From assembly GCA_964485345.1 (NCBI GenBank), contig CAZAJB010000002.1:16120-80119 (forward strand): a stretch of 64,000 nt of DNA, given 5' to 3'. Of the stretch, positions 17,706-26,405 are shown in pieces. The DNA is from UBA5420 sp964485345. GTDB taxonomy: Bacteria > Bacillota > Limnochordia > Darwinibacteriales > Darwinibacteriaceae. Positions within the stretch are counted from its first letter, which is position 1. The number at the start of each line of letters is the position of its first letter. Position numbers and translations under genes: made by a program. Under the pieces are notes generated by a model. The model had not been told where the DNA came from, did no database searches, and saw only the letters and a list, made by a program, of their open reading frames with translations.

Positions 17706-17933
17706 ATGCCTAGAGGTGAAGTAATTGTAAATTCAGAGCTCTGCAAAGAGTGCAGTTTGTGTGTTGTTGCCTGTCCTCACGGTGTTTTAGGGATCGGCAA
17801 ATCAATTAATAAGAAAGGCTATCATCCTGTTGAAGCAGTTGCACCCGAGAAGTGTACGGGATGTACTCTTTGTGCTGTCATGTGCCCTGACGTGGTGTTG
17901 ACCATAAAACGAAAAAGCCCCGAAAGGAAGTGA
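17706..17933 (+). CDS. 4Fe-4S ferredoxin subunit of the 2-oxoacid oxidoreductase
   Basis: A 75-residue protein with two Cx2Cx2Cx3C clusters: CKECSLCVVACP and CTGCTLCAVMCP, each binding a 4Fe-4S centre. It is the delta (ferredoxin-like) subunit of four-subunit VOR/POR enzymes, carrying electrons from the thiamine site. ATG 17706 follows GGGGAGGTG closely and is preferred over upstream in-frame codons. The gene is four bases before the alpha subunit. Confidence 0.92.
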   Translation: MPRGEVIVNSELCKECSLCVVACPHGVLGIGKSINKKGYHPVEAVAPEKCTGCTLCAVMCPDVVLTIKRKSPERK

Positions 17934-17937
17934 TCGT

Positions 17938-18999
17938 ATGGCAAAAGTTTTAATGAAAGGGAATGAAGCCCTATCCGAAGCTGCCATTCGGGCGGGGTTG
18001 AAAGCTTTTTATGGCTATCCTATTACACCTCAGAATGAGGTTCCTGCCTATATGGCAGAGCATCTGCCACTGCGAGGCGGCGTTTATTTGCAGGCAGAGA
18101 GCGAAGTCGCGGCTATCAACATGGTTTACGGCGCCGCTGGTGCAGGAGTACGAGTCATGACTTCCTCATCGAGCCCTGGCATCAGCCTGAAGCAAGAGGG
18201 AATCTCCTACATTGCTGCTGCGCAACTACCCTGCCTCATTGTGAACGTGGTTCGTAACGGCCCAGGTCTAGGTGGAATTCAACCTGCGCAAGGCGACTAT
18301 TTTCAGGCTGTAAAGGGTGGAGGACATGGGGACTACCGCATGATCGTTCTCGCCCCTGGAAATGTGCAAGAAATGGCTGATCTAACCACCCTTGCCTTTG
18401 ATCTTGCTGATAAATGGCGTAACCCAGCGATGATACTGAGCGACGGTATCTTGGGGCAAATGATGGAGCCCGTAGTCTTTGCAGAGAATGGGGAAGCGCC
18501 ACAGTTTGAAAAACCGTGGGCAACAACTGGCGCGGTCAACCGCGAGCGCAATATCGTAAATTCACTAGATATCATTGCGGAAAAGGCCGAAAAGAACATG
18601 ATCAAGTTGCTCGAGAAGTATGAGAGCATTAAAGAAGAGGAAGTACGCTGGCAAGAGCATGATACCGAAGATGCCGATGTGATTCTCGTAGGGTATGGAA
18701 CGTCAGCCCGTGTAGCCCGTTCGGCCATGGAACTTGCTCGCAAAGAAGGCTTGAAGGTGGGCTTATTTAGGCCCATCACCCTGTGGCCGTTCCCAGAGAA
18801 ACGTCTGGCAGAGCTAGCTCAGCCTGGCAGAAGCTTCTTAGCCGTGGAAATGAGTGCAGGCCAGATGATTGAGGATGTACGCCTGTCGGTAAACGGAATT
18901 AGCCCCGTCTATCTGAGCAATCGCCTGGGCGGCATGGTTCCGACTCCCGAGGATGTCTTAGGGAAGATACGTGAGATTCTTGAAGGGAGGGTCAACTAG
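17938..18999 (+). CDS. vorB: 2-oxoacid:ferredoxin oxidoreductase, alpha subunit (VorB-like)
   Basis: The pyrimidine-binding alpha chain of the thiamine-dependent oxidoreductase that decarboxylates 2-oxoacids to acyl-CoA and reduces ferredoxin. Visible: GNEALSEAAIRAGLKAFYGY and PITPQNEVPAYMAEHLP at the N-terminus, AESEVAAINMVYGAAGAG, then the second domain (DVILVGYGTSARVARSA) and the LFRPITLWPFP segment. The 353 residues match branched-chain (3-methyl-2-oxobutanoate) VorB proteins. Ptb and Buk next door favour a branched-chain or butyrate-type acyl-CoA product; pyruvate or 2-oxoglutarate specificity cannot be fully excluded. Confidence 0.9.
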   Translation: MAKVLMKGNEALSEAAIRAGLKAFYGYPITPQNEVPAYMAEHLPLRGGVYLQAESEVAAINMVYGAAGAGVRVMTSSSSPGISLKQEGISYIAAAQLPCLIVNVVRNGPGLGGIQPAQGDYFQAVKGGGHGDYRMIVLAPGNVQEMADLTTLAFDLADKWRNPAMILSDGILGQMMEPVVFAENGEAPQFEKPWATTGAVNRERNIVNSLDIIAEKAEKNMIKLLEKYESIKEEEVRWQEHDTEDADVILVGYGTSARVARSAMELARKEGLKVGLFRPITLWPFPEKRLAELAQPGRSFLAVEMSAGQMIEDVRLSVNGISPVYLSNRLGGMVPTPEDVLGKIREILEGRVN

Positions 19000-19751
19000 T
19001 GAAAACTGTCTTTCAGAAACCTGAAGCATTGACGGATATGCCCATGCACTATTGTCCTGGTTGTACCCATGGTATTATCCATCGCCTGGTTGCCGAAGCC
19101 ATTGATAGTCTTGGAATTCGAGAACAGACTATTGGCGTGGCCAGCGTTGGCTGTTCCGTCTTTTCCTATGATTATTTCAACTGTGATATGCAGCAAGCAG
19201 CCCATGGTAGAGCTCCTGCAGTGGCCACCGGCATCAAGAGAGTTTTGCCTGAATCCATGGTCTTCACCTACCAAGGCGACGGCGATCTGGCCTCCATCGG
19301 TATGGCTGAGATTGTTCATGCCGCGGCACGGAGCGAGAATATCACAGTGGTTTTCGTCAACAATGCCATTTATGGAATGACCAGCGGCCAGATGGCTCCA
19401 ACCTCGCTGATCGGACAGAAAACTGTCACATCCCCTAGGGGCCGCACCATAGAGGAAATGGGATATCCCATCAAGATGTGCGAGTTGTTGGCAACCATGG
19501 AAGGGCCAGCCTATCTATCTCGCGTTTCGACTCATGATTCTCGGCACGTTCTTCAAGCCGGCAAGGCCATCAAGAAAGCCTTTGAAATGCAGCAACAAAA
19601 GAAGGGTTTCGCCATGGTAGAAGTGTTATCGACCTGTTCCGTAAACTGGGGTATGACTCCTAATAAAGCACTGGGCTGGCTCGAAGAAAATATGGTCCCC
19701 TATTATCCTCTCGGTGTGTACAAAGATATCACAGCAAAGGAGGGTAACTAA
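18999..19751 (+). CDS. vorA: 2-oxoacid:ferredoxin oxidoreductase, thiamine-binding beta subunit
   Basis: The diphosphate-binding beta chain. YCPGCTHGIIHRLVAEA opens the protein; the thiamine motif runs from GDGDLASIGMAEIVHAA to VNNAIYGM, with magnesium ligands in GDGD and NN. A conserved QMAPTS follows. At 250 residues it is a standard stand-alone beta subunit. GTG start overlaps the alpha stop by one base, and its own stop overlaps the gamma start by one base, so subunits should be made in balance. Confidence 0.92.
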   Translation: MKTVFQKPEALTDMPMHYCPGCTHGIIHRLVAEAIDSLGIREQTIGVASVGCSVFSYDYFNCDMQQAAHGRAPAVATGIKRVLPESMVFTYQGDGDLASIGMAEIVHAAARSENITVVFVNNAIYGMTSGQMAPTSLIGQKTVTSPRGRTIEEMGYPIKMCELLATMEGPAYLSRVSTHDSRHVLQAGKAIKKAFEMQQQKKGFAMVEVLSTCSVNWGMTPNKALGWLEENMVPYYPLGVYKDITAKEGN

Positions 19752-20281
19752 TGGCTGACATCATTATTGCAGGATTTGGTGGCCAAGGTGTCTTGGTACT
19801 TGGTCAAATGATTACCTATTCGGGCATGCTCGAAGACAAAGCTGTCTCGTGGTTTCCGTCCTATGGACCAGAACAGCGCGGCGGAACCTGTAACTGCTCC
19901 GTTGTGATCGCAGAGGAAGAGATTGGTTCTCCCCTCGTAACGGTACCGACCACCGCCATTGTCATGAATGCTCCCTCCTTCGATCGGTTTGAACCAACGG
20001 TGGGCAAGGATGGCCTTCTGATCTACAACTCGTCGCTCATTGACAAAAAATCGGAGCGTGATGACATTCGAGTGATTGCTGTTCCCGCCAATGAGATTGC
20101 TGAGGAACTGGGCAATGCCAGGGTCGCAAATATGGTCCTTTTGGGGACTCTGATTGAAGCCACGAATGTAGTCAAGACCGAAAGCGTTGAAGAGGCTTTG
20201 AAAAACGTACTTTCGGAACGCCATCACGACTTGATTCCCTTGAACATGCAAGCTTTGGAGCGAGGACGGGCATACCAATAG
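19751..20281 (+). CDS. vorC: 2-oxoacid:ferredoxin oxidoreductase, gamma subunit
   Basis: The 176-residue gamma chain has the family start IIIAGFGGQGVLVLGQMI and the segment WFPSYGPEQRGGTCNCSVVI. Gamma subunits help bind coenzyme A and hold the complex. Its ATG overlaps the beta-subunit stop. Completes the ferredoxin-alpha-beta-gamma set. Confidence 0.92.
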   Translation: MADIIIAGFGGQGVLVLGQMITYSGMLEDKAVSWFPSYGPEQRGGTCNCSVVIAEEEIGSPLVTVPTTAIVMNAPSFDRFEPTVGKDGLLIYNSSLIDKKSERDDIRVIAVPANEIAEELGNARVANMVLLGTLIEATNVVKTESVEEALKNVLSERHHDLIPLNMQALERGRAYQ

Positions 20282-20306
20282 CAAATCCCTAGGGGAGGCT
20301 GTTGGT

Positions 20307-21374
20307 GTGGAGTGTTCTGTTCAATGGGGGGTTGTACACACTGTACGCAATTTTCAAGGTAGGCAGGAACTTGTGGTTGAGGTCGGTTCTACATGCTCTA
20401 GGGCCATGAACTACCCTGACCTGACAGGGGTCTGCCAACCTGGTGATCGAGTTTTGCTTAACACAACTGCAGAACTCCTCCAGCTCGGTACTGGAGGATG
20501 GCACTACGTTCTCGCCGTACATGGGCGGGAACGTAGTCTTTCTAAAATGGGACATATCATGAAGCTTCGCTACACACCGCTGCAGGGGCGTACTTTGTCC
20601 GTGGAAGAACCAGACAGTCCCTACCACGAAGTGATGGAGCGAGCAGATTCCTTGCACGGTTTACCCGTAGCGGTGGGGAGTCTTCATAGTATGTTAGCGC
20701 CTTTCGCTTGGACAGTCCATCACGCAGGACAGGTCAGACGCTTAGCCTATCTCATGAGTGATGGAGCTGCATTACCCTTAGGCTTTAGTAGAGTTGTCAG
20801 CGCGCTGAAAACCAGGGGTTTAGTCCATAAAACCATCACCTTTGGCCATGCCTTTGGAGGTGATCTGGAGGCGGTTAACATCTATAGCGCGCTGTTGGCC
20901 GCCAAACATGTGGCAAAAGCTGATCTGGCTGTGGTTCTCATGGGACCCGGCGTCGTTGGCACCGAGACCACCTGGGGAACAACGGCTCTAGAACAAGGGG
21001 TTTTTCTCAATGCCGTTCTCCAATTAGGAGGTGCAGCAGTTGCCATTCCTCGCCTCAGCGAAAAAGACTCTAGAGAGCGGCACCAAGGCATTAGCCACCA
21101 TACGCGCACAGTGCTTTCCAAGGTAGTACAAGGCCCAGTGTATGTACCTATGCCAGATTACTACCTGACGCTTTTTACTGATCCAAATCATACAGCAGAG
21201 TTAGGCCAGCACGTCAGCTGGGAGGGGACGGCAGACAGCTATGCAAACCTCTCTCAGGCTGGCCTTGAGTTCTCCACCATGGGTCGGGGGCCAGCGGATG
21301 ACCCGCTTTTTTTCCACGGTGTCCTAGCAAGCGCACAATTCTGTCTACGCCTGCTGCAAGCAGTGGAGACATAA
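20307..21374 (+). CDS. DUF3866 family protein, function unknown
   Basis: A 355-residue soluble protein recognised as DUF3866 by its overall pattern: an N-terminal small beta domain (QWGVVHTVRNFQGRQELVVE), a central MGHIMKLRYTPLQ, and a Rossmann-like half with FGHAFGGDLEAVNIYSALLA, VVLMGPGVVGTETTWG and GISHHTRTVLSKV. No catalytic function is known to me. GTG start lies eight bases after GGGGAGG and 25 bases after the gamma subunit, so it is probably co-transcribed with the oxidoreductase; no terminator was seen between them. Confidence 0.8.
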   Translation: MECSVQWGVVHTVRNFQGRQELVVEVGSTCSRAMNYPDLTGVCQPGDRVLLNTTAELLQLGTGGWHYVLAVHGRERSLSKMGHIMKLRYTPLQGRTLSVEEPDSPYHEVMERADSLHGLPVAVGSLHSMLAPFAWTVHHAGQVRRLAYLMSDGAALPLGFSRVVSALKTRGLVHKTITFGHAFGGDLEAVNIYSALLAAKHVAKADLAVVLMGPGVVGTETTWGTTALEQGVFLNAVLQLGGAAVAIPRLSEKDSRERHQGISHHTRTVLSKVVQGPVYVPMPDYYLTLFTDPNHTAELGQHVSWEGTADSYANLSQAGLEFSTMGRGPADDPLFFHGVLASAQFCLRLLQAVET

Positions 21375-21606
21375 CCAAAGGCGCGGTTGTGATCGTCTGG
21401 GACAAGCGTATTTCGAACCCATGTGCCCCTTTGTGCTCCTCCCCAGGGGACTTCTCGCAGCATTGGTGAATTGATCCGAAGGCTAGGAACAGAAATCAAG
21501 ATCTTGTATACTGTATCCCTAGATGGGATTTCCGAAGCAGTAGGCGGAGGAGGAAAACACCGCAGGGTAACGAAGGCTACATAGGGTTTGGAAAGGAATA
21601 AATATA

Positions 21607-22230
21607 ATGAGTGAGAAGACAATTATCCTAGTTAGGCACGGGGAGACGCTCTGGAATAAAGAGAGGCGCTATCAAGGGCAAATGGATAGTCCTCTGTCTC
21701 CTGCAGGCGTCACCCAGGCGGAGCAAGTCGCCACCTTCCTAAGTACTCGTCCCATTGATGCAGTGTACAGTAGTGATCTGCAGCGGGCTTTGCTTACGGC
21801 TGAAAGCATTGCCAAGCATCATCAACTGAGACCCGTGGTGGATCAACGCTTGCGCGAGATGTCCTTTGGTGTCTGGGAGGGATTAACCCGGGAAGAGGTG
21901 AGGGAGCAATATCCTGATCTTTGGCTGAGAAGGGGAGTCCATCACCTCACTACGAGGATCCCCCAAGGGGAACTCCCGGGTGAGGTTGTAGAGCGCTTTA
22001 AGAGTTTCCTTGCGGAACTTACTTCCGACTCAAAGCAGCAGACCATCGTCGTTGTTTCTCACGGAGGTGCTCTGCGCTTAATTCTTGCTTCCCTCCTTGG
22101 TATGCCTCTAGAAGGATCCTCCTGTCTCAGACAGAGCAACACAGGTGTCTCCGAAGTAGTCTTTAAGGCACATCGACAAAACCACCCCTGGGAAGTGGTC
22201 TGCATGAATGCCACAGGTCATCTCGGATAA
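21607..22230 (+). CDS. Histidine phosphatase family protein (GpmB/CobC-like)
   Basis: A 207-residue member of the branch that includes cofactor-dependent mutases and small-molecule phosphatases. The phospho-histidine loop is LVRHGETLWNKE, the second histidine is in VVSHGGALR, and the acid residue region is LREMSFGVWEG. Substrate is uncertain: alpha-ribazole-phosphate, phosphoglycerate and sugar phosphates are all handled by close relatives. It stands alone after a 232-base non-coding stretch in which no clear promoter was found. Confidence 0.85.
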   Translation: MSEKTIILVRHGETLWNKERRYQGQMDSPLSPAGVTQAEQVATFLSTRPIDAVYSSDLQRALLTAESIAKHHQLRPVVDQRLREMSFGVWEGLTREEVREQYPDLWLRRGVHHLTTRIPQGELPGEVVERFKSFLAELTSDSKQQTIVVVSHGGALRLILASLLGMPLEGSSCLRQSNTGVSEVVFKAHRQNHPWEVVCMNATGHLG

Positions 22231-22258
22231 CATATTCTCCTTCAGCAAAGCATAGGGT
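22230..22258 (+). promoter_or_regulatory. Candidate sigma-E promoter of spoIIM
   Basis: ACATATT and CATAGGGT separated by 14 bases resemble the mother-cell sigma-E pattern (ATATT, 13-15 bases, CATACA-T). The -35 is good; the -10 matches at CATA and the final T only. Bacillus spoIIM is sigma-E dependent, which supports the reading. Confidence 0.4.
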
Positions 22259-22291
22259 TAGGAAAATGCATGAGCTTGTGAGGTGTAGAAT

Positions 22292-22942
22292 ATGTTTATT
22301 GCCGGGGCCTTCGGTGAGTTGATAGGTAAGTACTTTTTGCGTCATCTTCCACTGTATTTGGCACTCATTTTGCTATTTGCGTTCGGGTTAGGCTTTGGAG
22401 CCGTGGCAACGCAGAAGCTTTCACCAGTGCAAAAGGATGACTTAGCCAGTTATATAGCGGGTGTTTATACCTCCTTAGGTGAAGACTATGGTCAGGTTCT
22501 GCCGAGGGGCGACGTTTTCTCCCGGACTCTGATGGATAATGTGGTGAAGACAGCTGGCCTAATCTTCCTCTTGGGACTAACAGTCATAGGCGCGCCTTTG
22601 ATCCTGGCCATCGTCTTTGTCAGAGGTTTTGTCTTGGGGTTTACAGTTGGTTTCTTAGTTCAAGAGACCATGGTTCAAGGCTTGGTCCTCTCAACGACCT
22701 GCATTTTACCGCATAACTTGCTTGTTGTCCCGGCAGTACTGATTGTTGCTGGGGGAGCTTTGTCCTTTTCTGCCACGGCCCTGAAGACACTGCTTGGTCT
22801 GTCAAAGGAAGGCATCTATGGCCAGTTTGCCAGCACCACTTTTTTGGCCCTATGTAGCGGAGGCCTGTTTGTCTTAGCAGCCCTGATAGAAGCATATCTC
22901 ACACCAATTCTTGCCCGTTTTGGCAGTGGATTTTTGACCTAA
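22292..22942 (+). CDS. spoIIM: Stage II sporulation protein M
   Basis: A polytopic membrane protein of the SpoIID-SpoIIM-SpoIIP peptidoglycan-remodelling complex that drives engulfment. The 216 residues show about five hydrophobic segments (LYLALILLFAFGLGFGAVA, TAGLIFLLGLTVIGAPLIL, and others) and the family motif region RGFVLGFTVGFLV ... LPHNLLVVPAVLI. Immediately precedes xerD, an arrangement common in spore-forming Firmicutes. Confidence 0.92.
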   Translation: MFIAGAFGELIGKYFLRHLPLYLALILLFAFGLGFGAVATQKLSPVQKDDLASYIAGVYTSLGEDYGQVLPRGDVFSRTLMDNVVKTAGLIFLLGLTVIGAPLILAIVFVRGFVLGFTVGFLVQETMVQGLVLSTTCILPHNLLVVPAVLIVAGGALSFSATALKTLLGLSKEGIYGQFASTTFLALCSGGLFVLAALIEAYLTPILARFGSGFLT

Positions 22943-22956
22943 AAGGGGGATTGGGC

Positions 22957-23862
22957 ATGATGTCGTCCCAGGTTTTTGATGATTACTATTCGTATCTCAG
23001 TATTGAGAAAGGGCTTTCCGCTAATACTGTACAAGCCTACGTTAGCGACCTTCGCCAGTTCCGTGAATTCCTCGGGAAAGAAGCCCTCTCTCTTGACGAT
23101 GTCAAACCACCGCACATAGCTTTGTATCTGAAGGAACTGGAAAGAGCATCAATCAAGGCACGTTCAAGGGCTCGTAAAGTATCGGCCTTGCGGAGCTTTT
23201 TTGATTACTTAGTGGATGAGCAGGTTGTTTTGCATAACCCCTGTGCCTATCTGACAGCGCCGAAATTGGCAGCGACATTGCCTCGAGTCCTGAGCGAGCA
23301 AGAGGTTATTGCCCTTTTGGGTGCGCCTCGCTTGGACAAACCGTCGGGCTATCGCGATCGAGCCATGCTGGAGGTCTTGTATGGCTGTGGCCTAAGGGTA
23401 TCAGAACTCGTGGGCTTGGATGTGGGAGACCTTGATGAACTAGGATTTGTCCGCTGTCTGGGCAAGGGCAACAAAGAACGCATCATTCCTTTGGGAAGCC
23501 ATGGCCTTAGAGCTGCGTCGGATTATCTCCAGTTTGCCAGAGGGCGCCTGGTCACCAATCACAGGGAGCGCGCTCTCTTTGTAAATGCTCGTGGGAATCG
23601 CCTCACAAGGCAGGGTTTCTGGAAAATCCTCAAAGGCTGGGCAAAAGAGGCTGGAATCGAACAAGAGATCTCCCCCCACATGCTGCGGCATTCCTTTGCC
23701 ACCCATCTCTTGCGGCATGGGGCTGATTTACGATCGGTTCAGGAAATGCTCGGGCATGCCGATTTAACTACTACGCAGATATACACCCATTTGGATAAGG
23801 GCCACTTGCGAGACGTCTATGTCAGGACGCATCCAAGAGCGGTGAAGGAGGACGAAAAATGA
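22957..23862 (+). CDS. xerD: Tyrosine recombinase XerD
   Basis: Resolves chromosome dimers at dif. An N-terminal SAM-like core-binding domain (YLSIEKGLSANTVQAYVSDL) precedes the catalytic domain, where the pentad is visible: Arg in GCGLRVSELVGL, Lys in LGKGNKERIIPL, HMLRHSFATHLL (His, Arg), LGHADLTTTQIYTH (His, then the nucleophilic Tyr). ATG 22957 or 22960 fits the GGGGG better than the TTG at 22951. Its neighbours make it the housekeeping XerD rather than a phage integrase. Overlaps deoB by four bases. Confidence 0.93.
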   Translation: MMSSQVFDDYYSYLSIEKGLSANTVQAYVSDLRQFREFLGKEALSLDDVKPPHIALYLKELERASIKARSRARKVSALRSFFDYLVDEQVVLHNPCAYLTAPKLAATLPRVLSEQEVIALLGAPRLDKPSGYRDRAMLEVLYGCGLRVSELVGLDVGDLDELGFVRCLGKGNKERIIPLGSHGLRAASDYLQFARGRLVTNHRERALFVNARGNRLTRQGFWKILKGWAKEAGIEQEISPHMLRHSFATHLLRHGADLRSVQEMLGHADLTTTQIYTHLDKGHLRDVYVRTHPRAVKEDEK

Positions 23863-25028
23863 AGCGGATTGCTATCTTAGTGCTGGATAGTGTAGGTGTT
23901 GGTGCATTGCCCGACGCCCATCTTTATGGTGATGAAGGAAGCAATACCTTAGGGCACGTGGCTAAAGCCGTGGGAGGACTCCAGATGCCCAACGCCAAGG
24001 TGCTTGGCCTTGGTAACATTATTCCAGTTGAGGGAGTAGCGCCCCTAGAAACGCCCCAAGGTGCCTGGGGCAAGATGGCACAGGTATCGAAGGGGAAGGA
24101 TACCACTACAGGTCATTGGGAAATAGCGGGCCTAAACCTGGAAGCGCCTTTTCCAACCTATGCGGATGGTTTTCCAGCGGAAATTCTTGTAGCCTTTGAA
24201 GAGAAGATTGGCCGGAAAACCCTGGGTAATTACCCTGCTTCAGGTACGGCGATTATTGAAGAACTAGGAGCAGAACACATCAAGACTGGTTTCCCCATAG
24301 TCTATACGTCTGCCGACAGTGTTTTTCAGATCGCAGCCCATGAAGATATAGTACCCCTAACGCAGCTTTACGCTTGGTGCGAGATGGCCAGAGATCTCCT
24401 CCAAGGTGATCATGCTGTGGGCAGGGTCATTGCCAGACCCTTCACTGGCGAGGTAGGCTCGCTCAAGCGCACTCCAAATCGCAAGGATTATAGCCTACCC
24501 CCCTTTAAACCAACGATTTTGGACACCCTGACTGAAAACAGCATTCCTGTTTATGGTGTAGGCAAGATTTCGGACATTTTTGCCGGTCGCGGCATCTCCG
24601 CATCCTTTACTGCCAAGAGCAACAAAGAGGTTCTTGATGGAGTTGTGGAGCTTCTTAGGGTGAAGCAAGAGAGCTGCCTGATCTTTGCAAACCTGGTGGA
24701 TTTTGACATGATCTGGGGTCATCGCAACGATGCTGAAGGTTACGGCAGAGGTTTGGAGCAATTCGATCAGCGTTTGCCAGAGGTTCTAGAGAGGCTTGGC
24801 CAAGATGATCTTTTGATCATTGTGGCTGACCATGGTTGTGACCCTACCTTTCCTGGGACGGATCACACCCGGGAGTATGTGCCGCTTCTGGTTGCCGGTC
24901 CGAGAGTTGAAGGCGTAGATCTTGGAACTCGCCGCAGTTTTTCCGATGTGGCAAAGACAATTGCAGAATTCTTCGCTCTAGAATACGAGACGATTGGTAT
25001 TAGTTTTTTAACGCAGGTTAGGAATTAA
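23859..25028 (+). CDS. deoB: Phosphopentomutase
   Basis: Interconverts ribose/deoxyribose 1- and 5-phosphate in nucleoside salvage. It belongs to the alkaline-phosphatase superfamily; metal sites are visible in LDSVGVGALPDA, TTGHWEIAG (the phosphorylated Thr), VDFDMIWGHRND and VADHGCDPTFPGTDHTRE. The 389 residues are of normal length. Pairs with the adjacent nucleoside phosphorylase: the product of one is the substrate of the other. Confidence 0.96.
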   Translation: MKRIAILVLDSVGVGALPDAHLYGDEGSNTLGHVAKAVGGLQMPNAKVLGLGNIIPVEGVAPLETPQGAWGKMAQVSKGKDTTTGHWEIAGLNLEAPFPTYADGFPAEILVAFEEKIGRKTLGNYPASGTAIIEELGAEHIKTGFPIVYTSADSVFQIAAHEDIVPLTQLYAWCEMARDLLQGDHAVGRVIARPFTGEVGSLKRTPNRKDYSLPPFKPTILDTLTENSIPVYGVGKISDIFAGRGISASFTAKSNKEVLDGVVELLRVKQESCLIFANLVDFDMIWGHRNDAEGYGRGLEQFDQRLPEVLERLGQDDLLIIVADHGCDPTFPGTDHTREYVPLLVAGPRVEGVDLGTRRSFSDVAKTIAEFFALEYETIGISFLTQVRN

Positions 25029-25044
25029 ATGCGGGGGTGGGGGC

Positions 25045-26361
25045 ATGCATGCTGTTGATCTAATACGAAAAAAACGCAATGGTGAACGTTTATCCCGAAC
25101 GGAACTAGAGTTCTTGATGACAGGTTACGTCGCTGGGGAAATCCCTGATTATCAGATGGCGGCATGGAATATGGCTGTGTTTTTTCGGGGTATGGAGCCC
25201 GAAGAGATCACGGATCTGGCGTTGATCATGGCCCATTCTGGTGATACTCTAGATTTACGTGGCATTCGCGGAGTAAAAGTTGATAAGCATTCCACCGGTG
25301 GTGTGGGCGATACGACTACGTTAGTTGTGGCGCCCCTTGTGGCAAGTCTAGGTGTTCCTGTGGCCAAGATGTCCGGACGTGGTTTAGGACATACAGGCGG
25401 TACCGTGGATAAACTCGAGAGCATTCCCGGCTTTCAGGTGAACCTGAGCCCAGCTGACTTCGTCGCTCAGGTCAATCAGATTGGGCTTAGCTTGGTTGGT
25501 CAAACAGGCCAGTTAGCCCCGGCTGATAAACTCTTGTATGCCCTGCGCGATGTGACGGCGACGGTGGAGTCGATTCCTTTGATCGCCTCCTCCATTATGA
25601 GCAAAAAAATCGCTGCCGGTGCCGATGGTTTTGTCCTTGATGTTAAGGTGGGAACTGGAGCCTTTATGAAAACGGAAGAGGATGCGGTGCAGTTGGCGAG
25701 GACCATGGTGCAAATCGGACAACTGGCCGGGCGCGATACTGTGGCCCTGGTCACCGATATGAACCAACCCCTAGGTCGGGCCATCGGCAATGCACTGGAA
25801 GTTAAAGAGGCAATTCTCACTTTGCGGGGCGAGGGACATGAACGCCTGACTGAGCTATGTATCGAACTGTCCACTGAGATGCTGCTTCTGGCTGGGGCTG
25901 CTCACTCTCGAAGTGAAGCGCGCAAGAATCTAGAACAGAGCCTGCGGGATCAGCATGCTTTGCGCAAATTCCAGGAGCTAATTGAAGCCCAAGGGGGCGA
26001 CGCAAGAGTCGTGGAAGACTTGAGCTTATTGCCCCAAGCGAGCTATACGCAGTACATCCGAGCTCCTAGAAGCGGCTATGTGCAAGGCATAGACCCTCTG
26101 GCCATTGGCGTAGCTGCCATGGAACTTGGAGCAGGACGGGAGAATAAAGACACAATCATCGACCTTGCTGTGGGGATCGAACTCCGAACTGAGTTGGGAG
26201 ATTATGTTGAAGAAGGGGCGGTCTTGGCCCAGCTTTTCGCCAATCATGAACAGAAACTTAACAGGGCTTCCTTCCAAGCGGTGCAGGCGTTTCAGATCGG
26301 CGAGACACGGCCCTTGGTACCGCCATTGATTTATCAGAAAATCACTGCTCAGGAGTTATAA
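25045..26361 (+). CDS. pyn: Pyrimidine-nucleoside phosphorylase
   Basis: Cleaves uridine/thymidine with phosphate to base and (deoxy)ribose 1-phosphate. The signature KHSTGGVGDTTTLVVAPLVA is present near residue 80, followed by MSGRGLGHTGGTVDKLES; the C-terminal barrel-sandwich domain has the usual GYVQGIDPLAIG. The 438 residues match Firmicutes Pyn. Co-transcribed with deoB, 16 bases apart. Confidence 0.95.
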   Translation: MHAVDLIRKKRNGERLSRTELEFLMTGYVAGEIPDYQMAAWNMAVFFRGMEPEEITDLALIMAHSGDTLDLRGIRGVKVDKHSTGGVGDTTTLVVAPLVASLGVPVAKMSGRGLGHTGGTVDKLESIPGFQVNLSPADFVAQVNQIGLSLVGQTGQLAPADKLLYALRDVTATVESIPLIASSIMSKKIAAGADGFVLDVKVGTGAFMKTEEDAVQLARTMVQIGQLAGRDTVALVTDMNQPLGRAIGNALEVKEAILTLRGEGHERLTELCIELSTEMLLLAGAAHSRSEARKNLEQSLRDQHALRKFQELIEAQGGDARVVEDLSLLPQASYTQYIRAPRSGYVQGIDPLAIGVAAMELGAGRENKDTIIDLAVGIELRTELGDYVEEGAVLAQLFANHEQKLNRASFQAVQAFQIGETRPLVPPLIYQKITAQEL

Positions 26362-26405
26362 AGGGTCGCCAGTCCCCATATCTATGGTAGTGGGGGTGGT
26401 AGACG

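Noticed and set aside
21375..21606. 232-base intergenic region with TATACT and a TCCCCAGGGGA palindrome
   Set aside because: No paired -35 at correct spacing and no T run after the palindrome; nothing definite.
22957..23862. Tyrosine recombinase as a mobile-element integrase
   Set aside because: Gene order spoIIM-xerD-deoB and full-length Xer pattern identify the housekeeping XerD; no att repeats or phage genes nearby.
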